From the NCBI GenBank assembly GCA_016212425.1, contig JACRGJ010000031.1, forward strand, positions 1 to 64,000: DNA of 64,000 nucleotides, in the 5' to 3' direction. Under the pieces are notes generated by a model. That model searched no databases and was not told the DNA's origin. It was given only the letters and a program-made list of their open reading frames with translations. The DNA is from Micrococcales bacterium (GTDB taxonomy: Bacteria; Actinomycetota; Actinomycetes; Actinomycetales; Microbacteriaceae). Each line of letters starts with the position of its first letter. Positions within the stretch are counted from its first letter, which is position 1. The translations under genes and the position numbers were made by a program. Of this stretch, positions 8,378 to 16,242 are shown one piece after another.

Positions 8378-9234
8378 TTGAGGCCCGAGGTCGCGATACT
8401 CGCGACGAACCGGCGCTGCACGATCACGAACAGGATCGCGAGGGGAGTGAGGGCGATGAGCGCACCGGCCATGAGCGGGCCGTAGGGCACGATCCCGCTC
8501 GGTCCGGTGAGCAGGGTGAGTCCGGAGGTGATGGTCGCCATCTCCTGGTCGTTGGTGAACACGAGCGGCCAGAGCAGGTCGTTCCAGTTGTTGACGAAGG
8601 TGAAGACGCCGAGCGTCAGAAGTGCCGGAAGCGCGTTCGGCAGGATCACGCTCCGGAAGATCCGGAACTCGGAGGCGCCGTCGATGCGCGCCGCGTTGTC
8701 GAGGTCCCGGGGCAGGGCGAGGAAGAACTGGCGCAGGAAGAAGATGCCGAACGCATCCGCCGCCCTCGGGATGATCAACGCCGCGAAGGAGTTGACCCAG
8801 CCGAACCCCGCGACCAGCTGGTAGAGCGGCACGAGGGTGGCCTGGAACGGGATCATCAGGCTCGCGATGATGAGGACCAGCAGCAGCCGGCTGCCGGTGA
8901 AGTCGATCCGGGCGAGAGCGTAGGCGGCGAGCGAGTCGAACAGCAACGCCAGGAGCGTGACACCGCCGGCGAAGACGAAACTGTTGAGGATCAGCCGAGC
9001 GAACGGCAGCTGCTGGAAGATCACGGCGAAGTTGTCGAGCGTCCACGCTTTCGGCAGGAGCGACGGCGGGAACGCGTTCACCTCGGCGGTCGGCTTGAAC
9101 GCGGTCAGCACGATGATGAGGATCGGGAGCACCACCACGGCCACGCCGATCAGGGCGAGCACGAAGAGGATCCAGCTCGAGGGCCGCGCCCACGGGTGGC
9201 GCGGCCGGAGCGTGCGGGCAAGCGCGGCGGTCAC
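8374..9234 (-). CDS. Carbohydrate ABC transporter permease (MalG-type)
   Basis: 286 residues with six predicted membrane helices. The EAA loop reads NAARIDGASEFRIFRSVILPNALP (about residues 165-190), the site that contacts the ATPase. It forms the channel with the adjacent permease. The GTG start lies in a GTGA overlap with the upstream permease stop, and its own stop overlaps the GH1-like start. No ATPase gene is in the operon, so a shared MsmK/MalK-type ATPase encoded elsewhere is presumed. Confidence 0.92.
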   Translation of the reverse strand: MTAALARTLRPRHPWARPSSWILFVLALIGVAVVVLPILIIVLTAFKPTAEVNAFPPSLLPKAWTLDNFAVIFQQLPFARLILNSFVFAGGVTLLALLFDSLAAYALARIDFTGSRLLLVLIIASLMIPFQATLVPLYQLVAGFGWVNSFAALIIPRAADAFGIFFLRQFFLALPRDLDNAARIDGASEFRIFRSVILPNALPALLTLGVFTFVNNWNDLLWPLVFTNDQEMATITSGLTLLTGPSGIVPYGPLMAGALIALTPLAILFVIVQRRFVASIATSGLK

Positions 9235-10184
9235 GAGGCGAGGTCCTTCTCCCGGCGGCTGCCGAGCGCGAACTGGATGAGGCTGAGTAGGAGGGTCGCC
9301 CCGAGCAGCACGTAGGAGAGGGCGGAGGCGATGCCCAGGTCGAGTTCCTTGAACCCGGACTGGTAGATCTCGGTCACCACGGTGTCGGTCGCGTGCAGCG
9401 GTCCCCCCTGCGTAAGCACGTAGATCTGGTCGAAGGCCTGCAGCGCGGCGATGAGGGCGAAGATCACGACGAAGGTGAGCGTGTTGTTGAGGAGGGGGAG
9501 CGTGACGCTGCGGAAGCGCCGGAGCGCCCCTGCGCCATCCACCCGCGCCGCCTCGTAGAGGCTGCGCGGGATGTCTTGCAGCCCGGCGACGAAGACCACC
9601 ATGTAGAAGCCGAAGCTCTTCCACACCGCCACCAGCACGACGGTCGGCATCGCGAGTACCGGGTCCTGCAGCACGTTGCCCAGGCGGATGCCGAGCCCAC
9701 GCAGCCAGTAGTTCAGTAGTCCGAGCTGCGGGTCGAGCAGGAACCCCCACGCGAACGCCGCGACGGCCAGCGAGACGATGAAGGGGAGGAACAGCGCCGA
9801 CCGCAGGAGTCCGCGGAAGGGGAGCCGCTCGTCCGCCACCACGAGCGCGACCAGGAGCGCGACCACCACCGCGACCGGGGTGAACAGAGCCGCGTAGATC
9901 GCGGTGTTGCCCATCGCCTTCACGAGCAGCGGGTCCTGGAAGATGCGCGCGTAGTTGGCGCCGCCGACGAAGGTCTCCGGCCCGAATCCGCTGGAGGAGA
10001 AGAACGAGGTGCGCAGCGCCGCGAGCATCGGGGAGGCGACGAACAGGATGAGGATCGTGAGCGCCGGGGCGAGGAAGCACAGCGCCGTGAGCGTGCGCAG
10101 AAGACCCCGGCCGAGCGGCCTCGGATCGCTGAGCGAGCGCGGCGCGCGGTAGTCGCGTCGAACCGCTCCGACCTGGGTGGTCAT
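9231..10184 (-). CDS. Carbohydrate ABC transporter permease (MalF-type)
   Basis: 317 residues and about six transmembrane helices. The EAA motif is EAARVDGAGALRRFRSVTLP, around residues 206-225. The ATG at 10184 follows the 59-bp gap after the binding-protein gene; that gap holds a strong hairpin. It pairs with the MalG-type permease to import the ligand of the binding protein, predicted to be arabino-oligosaccharides. Confidence 0.92.
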   Translation of the reverse strand: MTTQVGAVRRDYRAPRSLSDPRPLGRGLLRTLTALCFLAPALTILILFVASPMLAALRTSFFSSSGFGPETFVGGANYARIFQDPLLVKAMGNTAIYAALFTPVAVVVALLVALVVADERLPFRGLLRSALFLPFIVSLAVAAFAWGFLLDPQLGLLNYWLRGLGIRLGNVLQDPVLAMPTVVLVAVWKSFGFYMVVFVAGLQDIPRSLYEAARVDGAGALRRFRSVTLPLLNNTLTFVVIFALIAALQAFDQIYVLTQGGPLHATDTVVTEIYQSGFKELDLGIASALSYVLLGATLLLSLIQFALGSRREKDLAS

Positions 10185-10200
10185 GGTGTCTCCCTGCACA

Positions 10201-10234
10201 CGCGAGGGCCGGCGCGTCGGCGCCGACCCTCGCG
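10201..10234 (-). terminator. Intercistronic hairpin (attenuator / mRNA stabiliser)
   Basis: An 8-bp outer stem (CGCGAGGG, 10201-10208, with CCCTCGCG, 10227-10234) continues after one mismatch into a 6-bp inner stem (CGGCGC with GCGCCG) and a 4-nt loop. It sits between the binding-protein gene and the first permease gene and has no U-tract. Such hairpins commonly give partial termination or protect the upstream mRNA, raising binding-protein levels over the permeases. The structure is seen; the role is inferred. Confidence 0.7.
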
Positions 10235-10243
10235 GAGCTCTCA

Positions 10244-11509
10244 CTACTTCGCGGACAGTGCGGACTGCACGAGCAGCTGCGAGGCCTTCAGCGCGGCCGC
10301 CGGGTCCTCCCCGCCCAGCGCCCGTTGCGTGGCGTCGTCGACCGCGGACAGCACGTCCGAACTCTTGATGACCCCGGGCAGCAGCGGCCGAGCCCTGTCG
10401 GCGAGCGCGGTGAGCGTGGCGACGGTCGGGTTGGAGGAGACCGCCGACTCGGCGACGTTGGTGGTGAGCGGCGGCCAGCCGGAGCCGAGCGACCACTCCG
10501 CGGCGACCTTCTTCGAGTAGAAGTAGTCGAAGAAGGTCTCGGCCGCCTTCTTCTCGGCTGCGGTCGCGGTGGAGGTGATGCCCATCGACACCCCGATCGC
10601 CGAGGCGGCCTGGGCCTTCGGGCCCGCGGGGATGGCGGCCATGCCGGCGTCGATCTTGTTCCCGGCGGCGACCGCGACCATCCACGGTCCACCCACCTCC
10701 ATCGCGGCCTTGCCGGAGGCGAACAGGTTGTCGGACTTGATGCCATCCAGCCCAGTGGGCGAGATCTTGTCCTTGGTCACCGCATTCGCCCAGTAGGTGA
10801 GCGTCTCGACGTTCGCCGCGGAGTCGAGGACCGCCTTGCCGTTCTTCTCGATCGCCCCGCCGTTGCCGTAGAAGAGGCTGGCCCACACGCCGTTCCCGAC
10901 GGTCTGACGGTCCGGCAGTGCAAGCCCGTACTGCTCCGGGGTGCCGTCGCCGTTCTCGTCGACGGTGAGCTTCTTCGCCGCAGCGAGCCATTCGTCCCAG
11001 GTCTTCGGGAAGCTGGTGATGCCCGCGGCGTCGAACATCTTCTTGTTGTAGACCACCGAGAGCGGAACGAATCCGGTGGGCACGCCGTACTTCTTGCCGC
11101 CGACCTCCTCCATCGTCACCGCTTCGGGCTTGATCGACTTCGCCGCGCTGCTCGAGGAGTAGTAGTCACCGAGGTCGGCGAAGGCGTTCTTCCCGGCGTA
11201 CACCGGGAGCTGCTCGGCGGGGAGGGCGACGATCTGGGGTGCCTTCTTGGCGGCGAGCGCGGGGAGGAGGGAGTCGCCGATGACTTGCCAGGTCTTCACG
11301 GAGTACTTGACGGTGACCTTCGACTGCGAGGCGTTGAACTCGTCGATGATCTTGTTGAGCTTCTTGCCGTCGTCGGCCGTGTAGCCGTGCCAGAAGGTGA
11401 GTGTGGTCTTACCGGAGCCGGATCCGCCTGCGTCGGATGCCGCACATCCGGTGAGGGCGGCGGCGAGGCCGACGCCGAGCGCGAGTGCTGCTGCGACTGT
11501 TCGCTTCAT
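10244..11509 (-). CDS. Extracellular sugar-binding lipoprotein (ABC importer, cluster 1)
   Basis: 421 residues. A lipoprotein signal peptide ends in the lipobox LTGC (C22), followed by a Ser/Gly linker and the family-1 solute-binding fold (TLTFWHGYTADDGKKLN onward). It captures the oligosaccharide outside the membrane and delivers it to the two downstream permeases. It is the first gene of the operon; its promoter (11578-11606) and operator (11562-11575) lie upstream. By regulon membership the ligand is probably arabino-oligosaccharide, though sequence alone does not show this. Confidence 0.92.
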   Translation of the reverse strand: MKRTVAAALALGVGLAAALTGCAASDAGGSGSGKTTLTFWHGYTADDGKKLNKIIDEFNASQSKVTVKYSVKTWQVIGDSLLPALAAKKAPQIVALPAEQLPVYAGKNAFADLGDYYSSSSAAKSIKPEAVTMEEVGGKKYGVPTGFVPLSVVYNKKMFDAAGITSFPKTWDEWLAAAKKLTVDENGDGTPEQYGLALPDRQTVGNGVWASLFYGNGGAIEKNGKAVLDSAANVETLTYWANAVTKDKISPTGLDGIKSDNLFASGKAAMEVGGPWMVAVAAGNKIDAGMAAIPAGPKAQAASAIGVSMGITSTATAAEKKAAETFFDYFYSKKVAAEWSLGSGWPPLTTNVAESAVSSNPTVATLTALADRARPLLPGVIKSSDVLSAVDDATQRALGGEDPAAALKASQLLVQSALSAK

Positions 11510-11561
11510 CGAGATCAGTGCCTTTCGGGTGCCGCCGAGGCGGTGCTGCGTCGTCCAGGTG

Positions 11562-11575
11562 GTACAACGTTGTAC
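11562..11575 (-). promoter_or_regulatory. LacI-type operator of the arabinan transporter operon
   Basis: A perfect 14-bp palindrome, GTACAACGTTGTAC. It has the same 12-bp core as at 2648-2659 and lies 52 bp upstream of the binding-protein start. It begins 2 bp after the -10 element, so it covers the predicted transcription start, a classic position for repression. Confidence 0.82.
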
Positions 11576-11577
11576 TG

Positions 11578-11606
11578 ATGATGCGGGTGGCGGGGAGGAA
11601 TGTCAA
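11578..11606 (-). promoter_or_regulatory. SigA-type promoter of the arabinan operon
   Basis: On the minus strand a consensus -35 TTGACA (11606-11601) is followed by a 17-bp spacer and CATCAT (11583-11578), which matches four of six -10 positions including the key A and final T. The LacI-type operator starts immediately downstream. Confidence 0.65.
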
Positions 11607-11704
11607 GAAGTCCAGGCGCCCAGCGGCAACGGGAATCGCAACCCCCTTCCCCCGCGCCACGTCCGCGCTCACACTGACGGGATGCACCTGCTCCCGAGCG
11701 CGAC

Positions 11705-12061
11705 GTGAAGCGCATCCTGTACGCCAGCGGCAGCTTCCTCACCGAGACCGGGATCGCCGAGGCCCTGCTGGAGTACGCGGCGACGCTCGCGATCGTCGGA
11801 TCGTCGGACGTGGTCGTCTGCCAGGGGATCGACGACGCCGGTGTGAGCCGCCGGATCCAAATGCTCATCGGGCCCTCGAGTCAGATCCTCGCGATCGAGA
11901 CGGACGAGGGCAGTGGCGCTCTGGCCGATGTGGAGGAGACCATTGCGGAACTGAAGCGCCGCACGCGCCAGCGGCTGCCGGACTCGACGGACATCGGCGA
12001 CACCGGCCCGGATGCCCCCGCCGAGAGCGACGCGCAAAGCGCCTCGCACGAGTCGTACTGA
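11705..12061 (+). CDS. Hypothetical protein, small actinobacterial family
   Basis: 118 residues from GTG. The first ~90 residues look like a compact alpha/beta domain (RILYASGSFLTETGIAEALL, then ILAIETDEGSGALADVEETI). The last ~25 are acidic and low in complexity. The opening YASGSxLT followed by ADALL-type helix recurs in small Microbacteriaceae proteins that I have seen annotated only as hypothetical. No catalytic motif is visible. It starts about 100 bp from the divergent arabinan promoter and is 22 bp upstream of the next small gene, so the two probably form an operon. Function unknown. Confidence 0.75.
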   Translation: MKRILYASGSFLTETGIAEALLEYAATLAIVGSSDVVVCQGIDDAGVSRRIQMLIGPSSQILAIETDEGSGALADVEETIAELKRRTRQRLPDSTDIGDTGPDAPAESDAQSASHESY

Positions 12062-12083
12062 GCAGGGACGGAGAACCACGCGC

Positions 12084-12413
12084 ATGGGAACCATGGTTCA
12101 CGGCAACGTCTCCATCGACTTCGAGGATCGGCTGCTCTCGCACCTCCAGATCGTGATCGTGCAGCGCTTCCGCCGCAACGAGCCGCTGATTATGTCGTGG
12201 CTGGACGCCGTCTCCGTCGGCGACGGCCGCAGCTCGATGTGGATGACGCCGCACCTGCCGATGTACTTCAAGTTCGCGGGCTCGCGCGTACCCGCGATCG
12301 ATGAGCAGTGGCTGAAGCAGTTGACGGCGTCGGCCGACAGCTCGAGGGGGCTCATCCTGACCAGTCCCTCGGGCGAGTTGGCGCGCGCGATCGGATCGGT
12401 GCGCCTCGCCTGA
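12084..12413 (+). CDS. DUF7882-like small protein
   Basis: 109 residues starting MGTMVHGNVSIDF. The pattern LLSHLQIVIVQRFRRNE then SWLDAVSVGDGRSSMWMTPH and YFKFAGSRVPAID matches a small family widespread in Microbacteriaceae (sometimes misannotated as ATP-dependent DNA ligase, now DUF7882). These genes are often present in several copies per genome. No function is established. ATG at 12084; a longer upstream frame overlaps the preceding gene and is not supported. Confidence 0.78.
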   Translation: MGTMVHGNVSIDFEDRLLSHLQIVIVQRFRRNEPLIMSWLDAVSVGDGRSSMWMTPHLPMYFKFAGSRVPAIDEQWLKQLTASADSSRGLILTSPSGELARAIGSVRLA

Positions 12414-12461
12414 ACCCGCGAATCGAGGGAGCGTTCGCGGATCGAGCTTCACAATTCGGGC

Positions 12462-12776
12462 TCAGCGGCGCAACGCCGCGAGGTAGCCGACCCCGATGAC
12501 CGCTCCGCCGATTCCGACGTAGAGCCCCCATGCGCGAGAGCGACGGTGCCGCATGGACGCCGCGACCGCTCCGGCCGTGTTCGGCACGAGGGCCGCGACG
12601 CACAGCGCCCGCGCCAGCGGCCGGCGCCGCGCGTCCGCGTGCACCAGCGCGGTGCCCACCAGGGCGGGGGCGTAGCCCGCCAGGGCCGCCGCGCCGTGCG
12701 GCGGCGAGAGCAGCCACAGCGCCACGACATTCGCCGCGTCGAGGGCCGCGACGAACCGGAGCGCCCGCAGATCCAC
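12462..12776 (-). CDS. Small four-helix membrane protein, hypothetical
   Basis: 104 residues from a GTG at 12776, with hydrophobic segments near residues 8-22, 28-45, 55-72 and 82-100 and basic loops. No family was recognised. The reading frame stays open upstream, but that part is Arg/Pro-rich and overlaps the intergenic region before the alcohol dehydrogenase, so the shorter start is preferred. It is transcribed divergently from the dehydrogenase gene. Confidence 0.6.
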   Translation of the reverse strand: MDLRALRFVAALDAANVVALWLLSPPHGAAALAGYAPALVGTALVHADARRRPLARALCVAALVPNTAGAVAASMRHRRSRAWGLYVGIGGAVIGVGYLAALRR

Positions 12777-12933
12777 CGCTTCACCCTGCCCGACCAGCGG
12801 CGCGGCGCTGCACGCGCACAGCGGCCTCGCATCCCCGGGGGACGGTCCTCTCGAATCCCGGGCCCGGGAGGCACGTGTCCGCCGGCGACGCAACCCCCTC
12901 CCCTCTCGCGTGACGGAGGGAGAGCGTGGAGAC

Positions 12934-14097
12934 ATGAGGGCGATGACCTACCGCGGGCCGTACAAGGTGCGGGTCGAGGAGAAGGACCGGCCGCGGATCG
13001 AGCATCCGAACGACGCGATCGTCCGGGTCACCCTCGCCGCGATCTGCGGGTCGGACCTGCACCTCTACCACGGGCTGATGCCCGACACCCGGATCGGGCA
13101 CACCTTCGGGCACGAGTTCATCGGGGTGGTCGACGAGGTCGGCTCGTCGGTCGAGAGTCTGCAGGTGGGCGACCGGGTGATGGTGCCGTTCAACATCGCC
13201 TGCGGCACCTGCTTCTTCTGCGCCAGGGGGCTGATCTCCAACTGCCACAACGTCAACCCGAACGCCACCGCGGTGGGCGGGATCTACGGCTACTCGCACA
13301 CCACCGGCGGCTACGACGGCGGCCAGGCGGAGTACGTGCGCGTGCCGTTCGCCGATGTCGGGCCGAGCGTCATCCCCGAGGGCATCTCCGACGAGAACGC
13401 GCTGATGATGACGGATGCGCTCTCGACCGGGTACTTCGGCGCGCAGCTCGGCGGCACCCGCGAGGGCGACACGGTGGTGGTGTTCGGCGCCGGACCGGTC
13501 GGTCTCTACGCGGCACGCTCCAGCTGGCTCATGGGCGCGGGCCGGGTGATCGTGGTCGACTACCTCGACTACCGCCTGCAGAAGGCCCGCGAGTTCGCGT
13601 ACGCCGAGACGGTCGACTTCGGCGCGGTCGACGACATCGTGCTGCACCTGAAGCGGATGACGGATCACCTGGGCGCCGACGTCGTCATCGATGCGGTGGG
13701 TGCCGAGGCGGACGGCAACCTCGCCCAGCACATCACCTCGGCCAAGTTCAAGCTCCAGGGCGGCTCGCCCGTCGCGCTCAACTGGGCGATCGACTCGGTG
13801 CGCAAGGGCGGCACCGTCTCGGTGATGGGCGCCTACGGTCCGCTGTTCAGCGCCGTGAAGTTCGGCGACGCCCTCAACAAGGGCCTGACCCTGCGGATGA
13901 ACCAGGCACCGGTGAAGCGCCAGTGGCCCCGGCTGTTCGAGCACATCCGCTCCGGCGCCCTCGACCCCAGCGCGATCATCACCCACCGCATCCCGCTCGA
14001 GCACATCGCGGAGGCGTACCACGTGTTCTCGTCGAAGCTCGACGACTGCATCAAGACCGTGATCGTCCCGGAGTCGGCGGCGTGGACCGCCGCCTAG
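12934..14097 (+). CDS. Zinc-dependent alcohol dehydrogenase (glutathione-independent formaldehyde dehydrogenase-like)
   Basis: 387 residues of the medium-chain dehydrogenase family. Catalytic-zinc ligands are in CGSDLHLYHG and GHEFIG. The structural-zinc cysteine cluster is CGTCFFCARGLISNC (about residues 89-103). The Rossmann motif is VFGAGPVGL. The NAD(P)-linked oxidation substrate is unproven; relatives are annotated as formaldehyde or alcohol dehydrogenases. ATG 12934 was chosen over a start 24 bp upstream because GGAG lies just before it and the protein then begins MRAMTYRGPYKV as in relatives. It is followed 8 bp later by its usual partner gene. Confidence 0.9.
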   Translation: MRAMTYRGPYKVRVEEKDRPRIEHPNDAIVRVTLAAICGSDLHLYHGLMPDTRIGHTFGHEFIGVVDEVGSSVESLQVGDRVMVPFNIACGTCFFCARGLISNCHNVNPNATAVGGIYGYSHTTGGYDGGQAEYVRVPFADVGPSVIPEGISDENALMMTDALSTGYFGAQLGGTREGDTVVVFGAGPVGLYAARSSWLMGAGRVIVVDYLDYRLQKAREFAYAETVDFGAVDDIVLHLKRMTDHLGADVVIDAVGAEADGNLAQHITSAKFKLQGGSPVALNWAIDSVRKGGTVSVMGAYGPLFSAVKFGDALNKGLTLRMNQAPVKRQWPRLFEHIRSGALDPSAIITHRIPLEHIAEAYHVFSSKLDDCIKTVIVPESAAWTAA

Positions 14098-14105
14098 GAG
14101 GCACC

Positions 14106-14678
14106 ATGCCGTACTCGGCAGAGAACCGTTCCCGCGTCACCGACACCGCGGAGCTGCGACGCCGCATCCCGGGCTGGGGCGCCGACCTCGACCCGGCGGA
14201 CCGGCCCGCGGTGCCGAGGGAGCAGGCCGACCCCGAGCGCTGGGGAGCGCACTGGGATGCGCCGGAGCAGCAGCCGTGGAACCACGAGGAGCCCCGCGAG
14301 CGCTCTATCGAACACGGGCAGCTGACCCCGGTGTTCGGCACCGCCCAGCCGCTGCACGGCGTCTCGGGCGCCATCCGCCGCTACGCCTACGACCGGTTCA
14401 GCGAGGCGCGCGCGGCGCACTGGCTGCTGCTGGTGCTGGGCGACCGGGCGGATGCCCTCGGCGCCCATCTGCGCTCGTTGCTCACGCTGCGACCCGACAA
14501 CCCGGTGACCGAGACGGGAGTGCTGGCGGAGTTCGGCTACGGCGGCGTGCGGTCGCGGCGGGGTCGCGGGCGCGTCGATCTCGCGCACGTGTGGCTCGAC
14601 CCGATCCTCGTCGCGGGGCCCTTCGTGCTCGGCGGGGTGCTCGTCTTCCGCGCCGTGCGGCGCGGGCGGCGAACCTAG
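14106..14678 (+). CDS. Conserved partner of the zinc alcohol dehydrogenase, unknown function
   Basis: 190 residues beginning MPYSAENRSRVTDTAELRRR, then IPGWGADLDPADRPAVPRE and FGTAQPLHGVSGAIRRYAYDRFSE. This arrangement is typical of a family found next to formaldehyde-dehydrogenase-like genes in many actinobacteria and proteobacteria. Residues near 95-130 (HWLLLVLGDRADALGAHL) and a C-terminal hydrophobic stretch, PFVLGGVLVF, suggest membrane association. The 8-bp spacing argues for a functional link, but the role is not known. Confidence 0.8.
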   Translation: MPYSAENRSRVTDTAELRRRIPGWGADLDPADRPAVPREQADPERWGAHWDAPEQQPWNHEEPRERSIEHGQLTPVFGTAQPLHGVSGAIRRYAYDRFSEARAAHWLLLVLGDRADALGAHLRSLLTLRPDNPVTETGVLAEFGYGGVRSRRGRGRVDLAHVWLDPILVAGPFVLGGVLVFRAVRRGRRT

Positions 14679-14750
14679 GTTGCCGAGCCTCTGACCGGCG
14701 GGTTACAGTCGGCGCGGGTCGCGTGCCCGATCGGACGAGGAGGAGGGGCC

Positions 14751-14819
14751 ATGTCGGAACCTCCGCATTCGGTGATCATCCTCCCGAATCGCCCTCAGCT
14801 CCTCGTCCCTCGACTCTGA
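14751..14819 (+). CDS. Putative 22-residue proline-rich leader peptide
   Basis: A short frame with an outstanding ribosome site (GAGGAGGAGG) encodes 22 residues, five of them proline (positions 4, 5, 12, 15 and 20), with an acidic-Pro-Pro start (MSEPP). It ends 43 bp before the MgtE-type sensor gene. Short Pro- or acid-rich leaders act as Mg2+-responsive translation sensors upstream of Mg2+ transport genes in enterobacteria and have been proposed in actinobacteria. Nothing else shows that it is a gene; it could be chance. Confidence 0.4.
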   Translation: MSEPPHSVIILPNRPQLLVPRL

Positions 14820-14862
14820 CAGATCAGGTCGCCGCGGACGAGATCGATGATCGGAATCCGCG

Positions 14863-16242
14863 ATGCCTCGGTCTTCACCCGGGAAAGTCTCCTCGGCACT
14901 CTCCCCAGCCTCCCTCGCCCGTCGCAGCCAGGCGCGCAGCCAGCGGTTGACGACGACCCGCGAGGTGCGGCGCGCCATCGTCAGCGTTGCGGGCCTGGTG
15001 GGCGCCCCCGTCCGGAATCAGGTCGGTCAGCAGATCGGCCGCGTGATCGACGTGGTCGCCCGCATGCACGCCGGCGACCGCTACCCGCCGATCACCGGGG
15101 TGCTGATCCGGGTCGGCTGGCGCACCAGTTTCCTCTCCGTCACCAGCGTGGGCGCGATCGCCCACCGCTCGGTGTCCCTCAAGAGCTCGCGCCTGGATCT
15201 GCGGGACTTCCTGCGCCGGCCCGGCGAGGTCATCCTGGCCAAGGACGTGCTCGACCATCAGCTCATCGACATCGACGGCCGCCAGGTGATCCGGGCCGCG
15301 GACCTCTACCTCGCCCCGGTCGGCGCAGACTTCCGTCTGGTCGGCGTGGACGTCAGCCTCGCGACCCTGCTGCGCCGGCTCGGTCCGCGGCTGCTTCGCG
15401 GCCGTCCGACCCCGGATCGGGTGATCGACTGGGACGCCATCTCCCCGTTCGGCGACACCCTGACCAGCGGCCCGTCGTCGGTGCGGCTGCGGACCTCGGA
15501 CGACAGTCTGCGCCGCCTCCTGCCCGGGGACCTCGCCGTCCTCCTCGAGGACCTCGGCCGGTCCGAGCGGCACGCCCTGCTGGCCCGACTGGATCGGGAG
15601 ACCGCCGCGGACGCGCTGGAGGAGATGGATCCGGACGAGCTCGAGGCGCTGCTGCGGGAGGTCGAGCCGAGGCGGGCGGCGGAGCTGGTCTCGGCGATGG
15701 AACCCGACGAGGCCGTCGACGCGTTGCGGGATCTCTCCCCCATCGAGAGGGAGGACATCCTGGCCCTCATCCCCGAGCCCACCCGGCAGGGTCTCGCCGA
15801 ACTGCTGGCCTACCCCGAGCGCACCGCGGGGGGTTTCATGACCACCGTCCTCGCCCGCGCGCACACCGACGACACCATCGGCGACGTGCAGCGACTCGTC
15901 GCCGAGCTCGGGGAGCACCGCCAGGAGATCGACGCCATCCTCATCCTCGACCGCGAGGAGCGGCTGGTCGCCGATCTGTCGCTCTTCGATCTCATCGTCC
16001 ATCCGGTATCGGAGCGGATCGACTCCGTGCTGCAGGACGAACACGATCACCCGCCCCCCTTGACCGTGCTTCCCGGCGCGCCCGTCGCCGAGGTCGCCGA
16101 ACAGCTGCTGCGCACCCGCCGCCCGTCCGTGCTCGTCGTGGACGAGACCGGCCAGCCGGTGGGGCGCATCCTGGCCGACGACGTGCTCGATGCACTCCTG
16201 CCCGAACGCGGACGGCGTCACTTCCCGAGGCTGCTGCAGTGA
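14863..16242 (+). CDS. MgtE-type Mg2+-sensor protein (PRC-like, MgtE_N and CBS domains) lacking the channel domain
   Basis: 459 residues. A PRC-barrel-like region spans about 45-190 (GAPVRNQVGQQIGRVIDVVA). Residues about 215-325 are the MgtE N superhelix with its repeated LLxDLxxxERxxLLxxLD and MDPDELEALL helices. About 325-450 is a CBS pair (AGGFMTTVLARAHTDD and VLVVDETGQPVGRILADD). In true MgtE these cytosolic domains bind Mg2+ and close the fused channel. Here the transmembrane domain is missing, and an Nramp-family transporter starts in the stop codon (4-bp overlap). It is therefore likely a Mg2+-sensing subunit of that transporter (inference). A later start, such as the TTG near codon 29, is possible. 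Confidence 0.85.
   Translation: MPRSSPGKVSSALSPASLARRSQARSQRLTTTREVRRAIVSVAGLVGAPVRNQVGQQIGRVIDVVARMHAGDRYPPITGVLIRVGWRTSFLSVTSVGAIAHRSVSLKSSRLDLRDFLRRPGEVILAKDVLDHQLIDIDGRQVIRAADLYLAPVGADFRLVGVDVSLATLLRRLGPRLLRGRPTPDRVIDWDAISPFGDTLTSGPSSVRLRTSDDSLRRLLPGDLAVLLEDLGRSERHALLARLDRETAADALEEMDPDELEALLREVEPRRAAELVSAMEPDEAVDALRDLSPIEREDILALIPEPTRQGLAELLAYPERTAGGFMTTVLARAHTDDTIGDVQRLVAELGEHRQEIDAILILDREERLVADLSLFDLIVHPVSERIDSVLQDEHDHPPPLTVLPGAPVAEVAEQLLRTRRPSVLVVDETGQPVGRILADDVLDALLPERGRRHFPRLLQ

Noticed and set aside
14679-14862. M-box Mg2+ riboswitch upstream of the Mg2+ sensor gene
   Set aside because: I could not recognise the conserved M-box core; a leader ORF is the better-supported element. 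A covariance-model search would settle it.
14703-14978. Minus-strand 91-codon frame overlapping the leader ORF and sensor gene
   Set aside because: No ribosome site, Arg-rich composition and full overlap with the start of the sensor gene.
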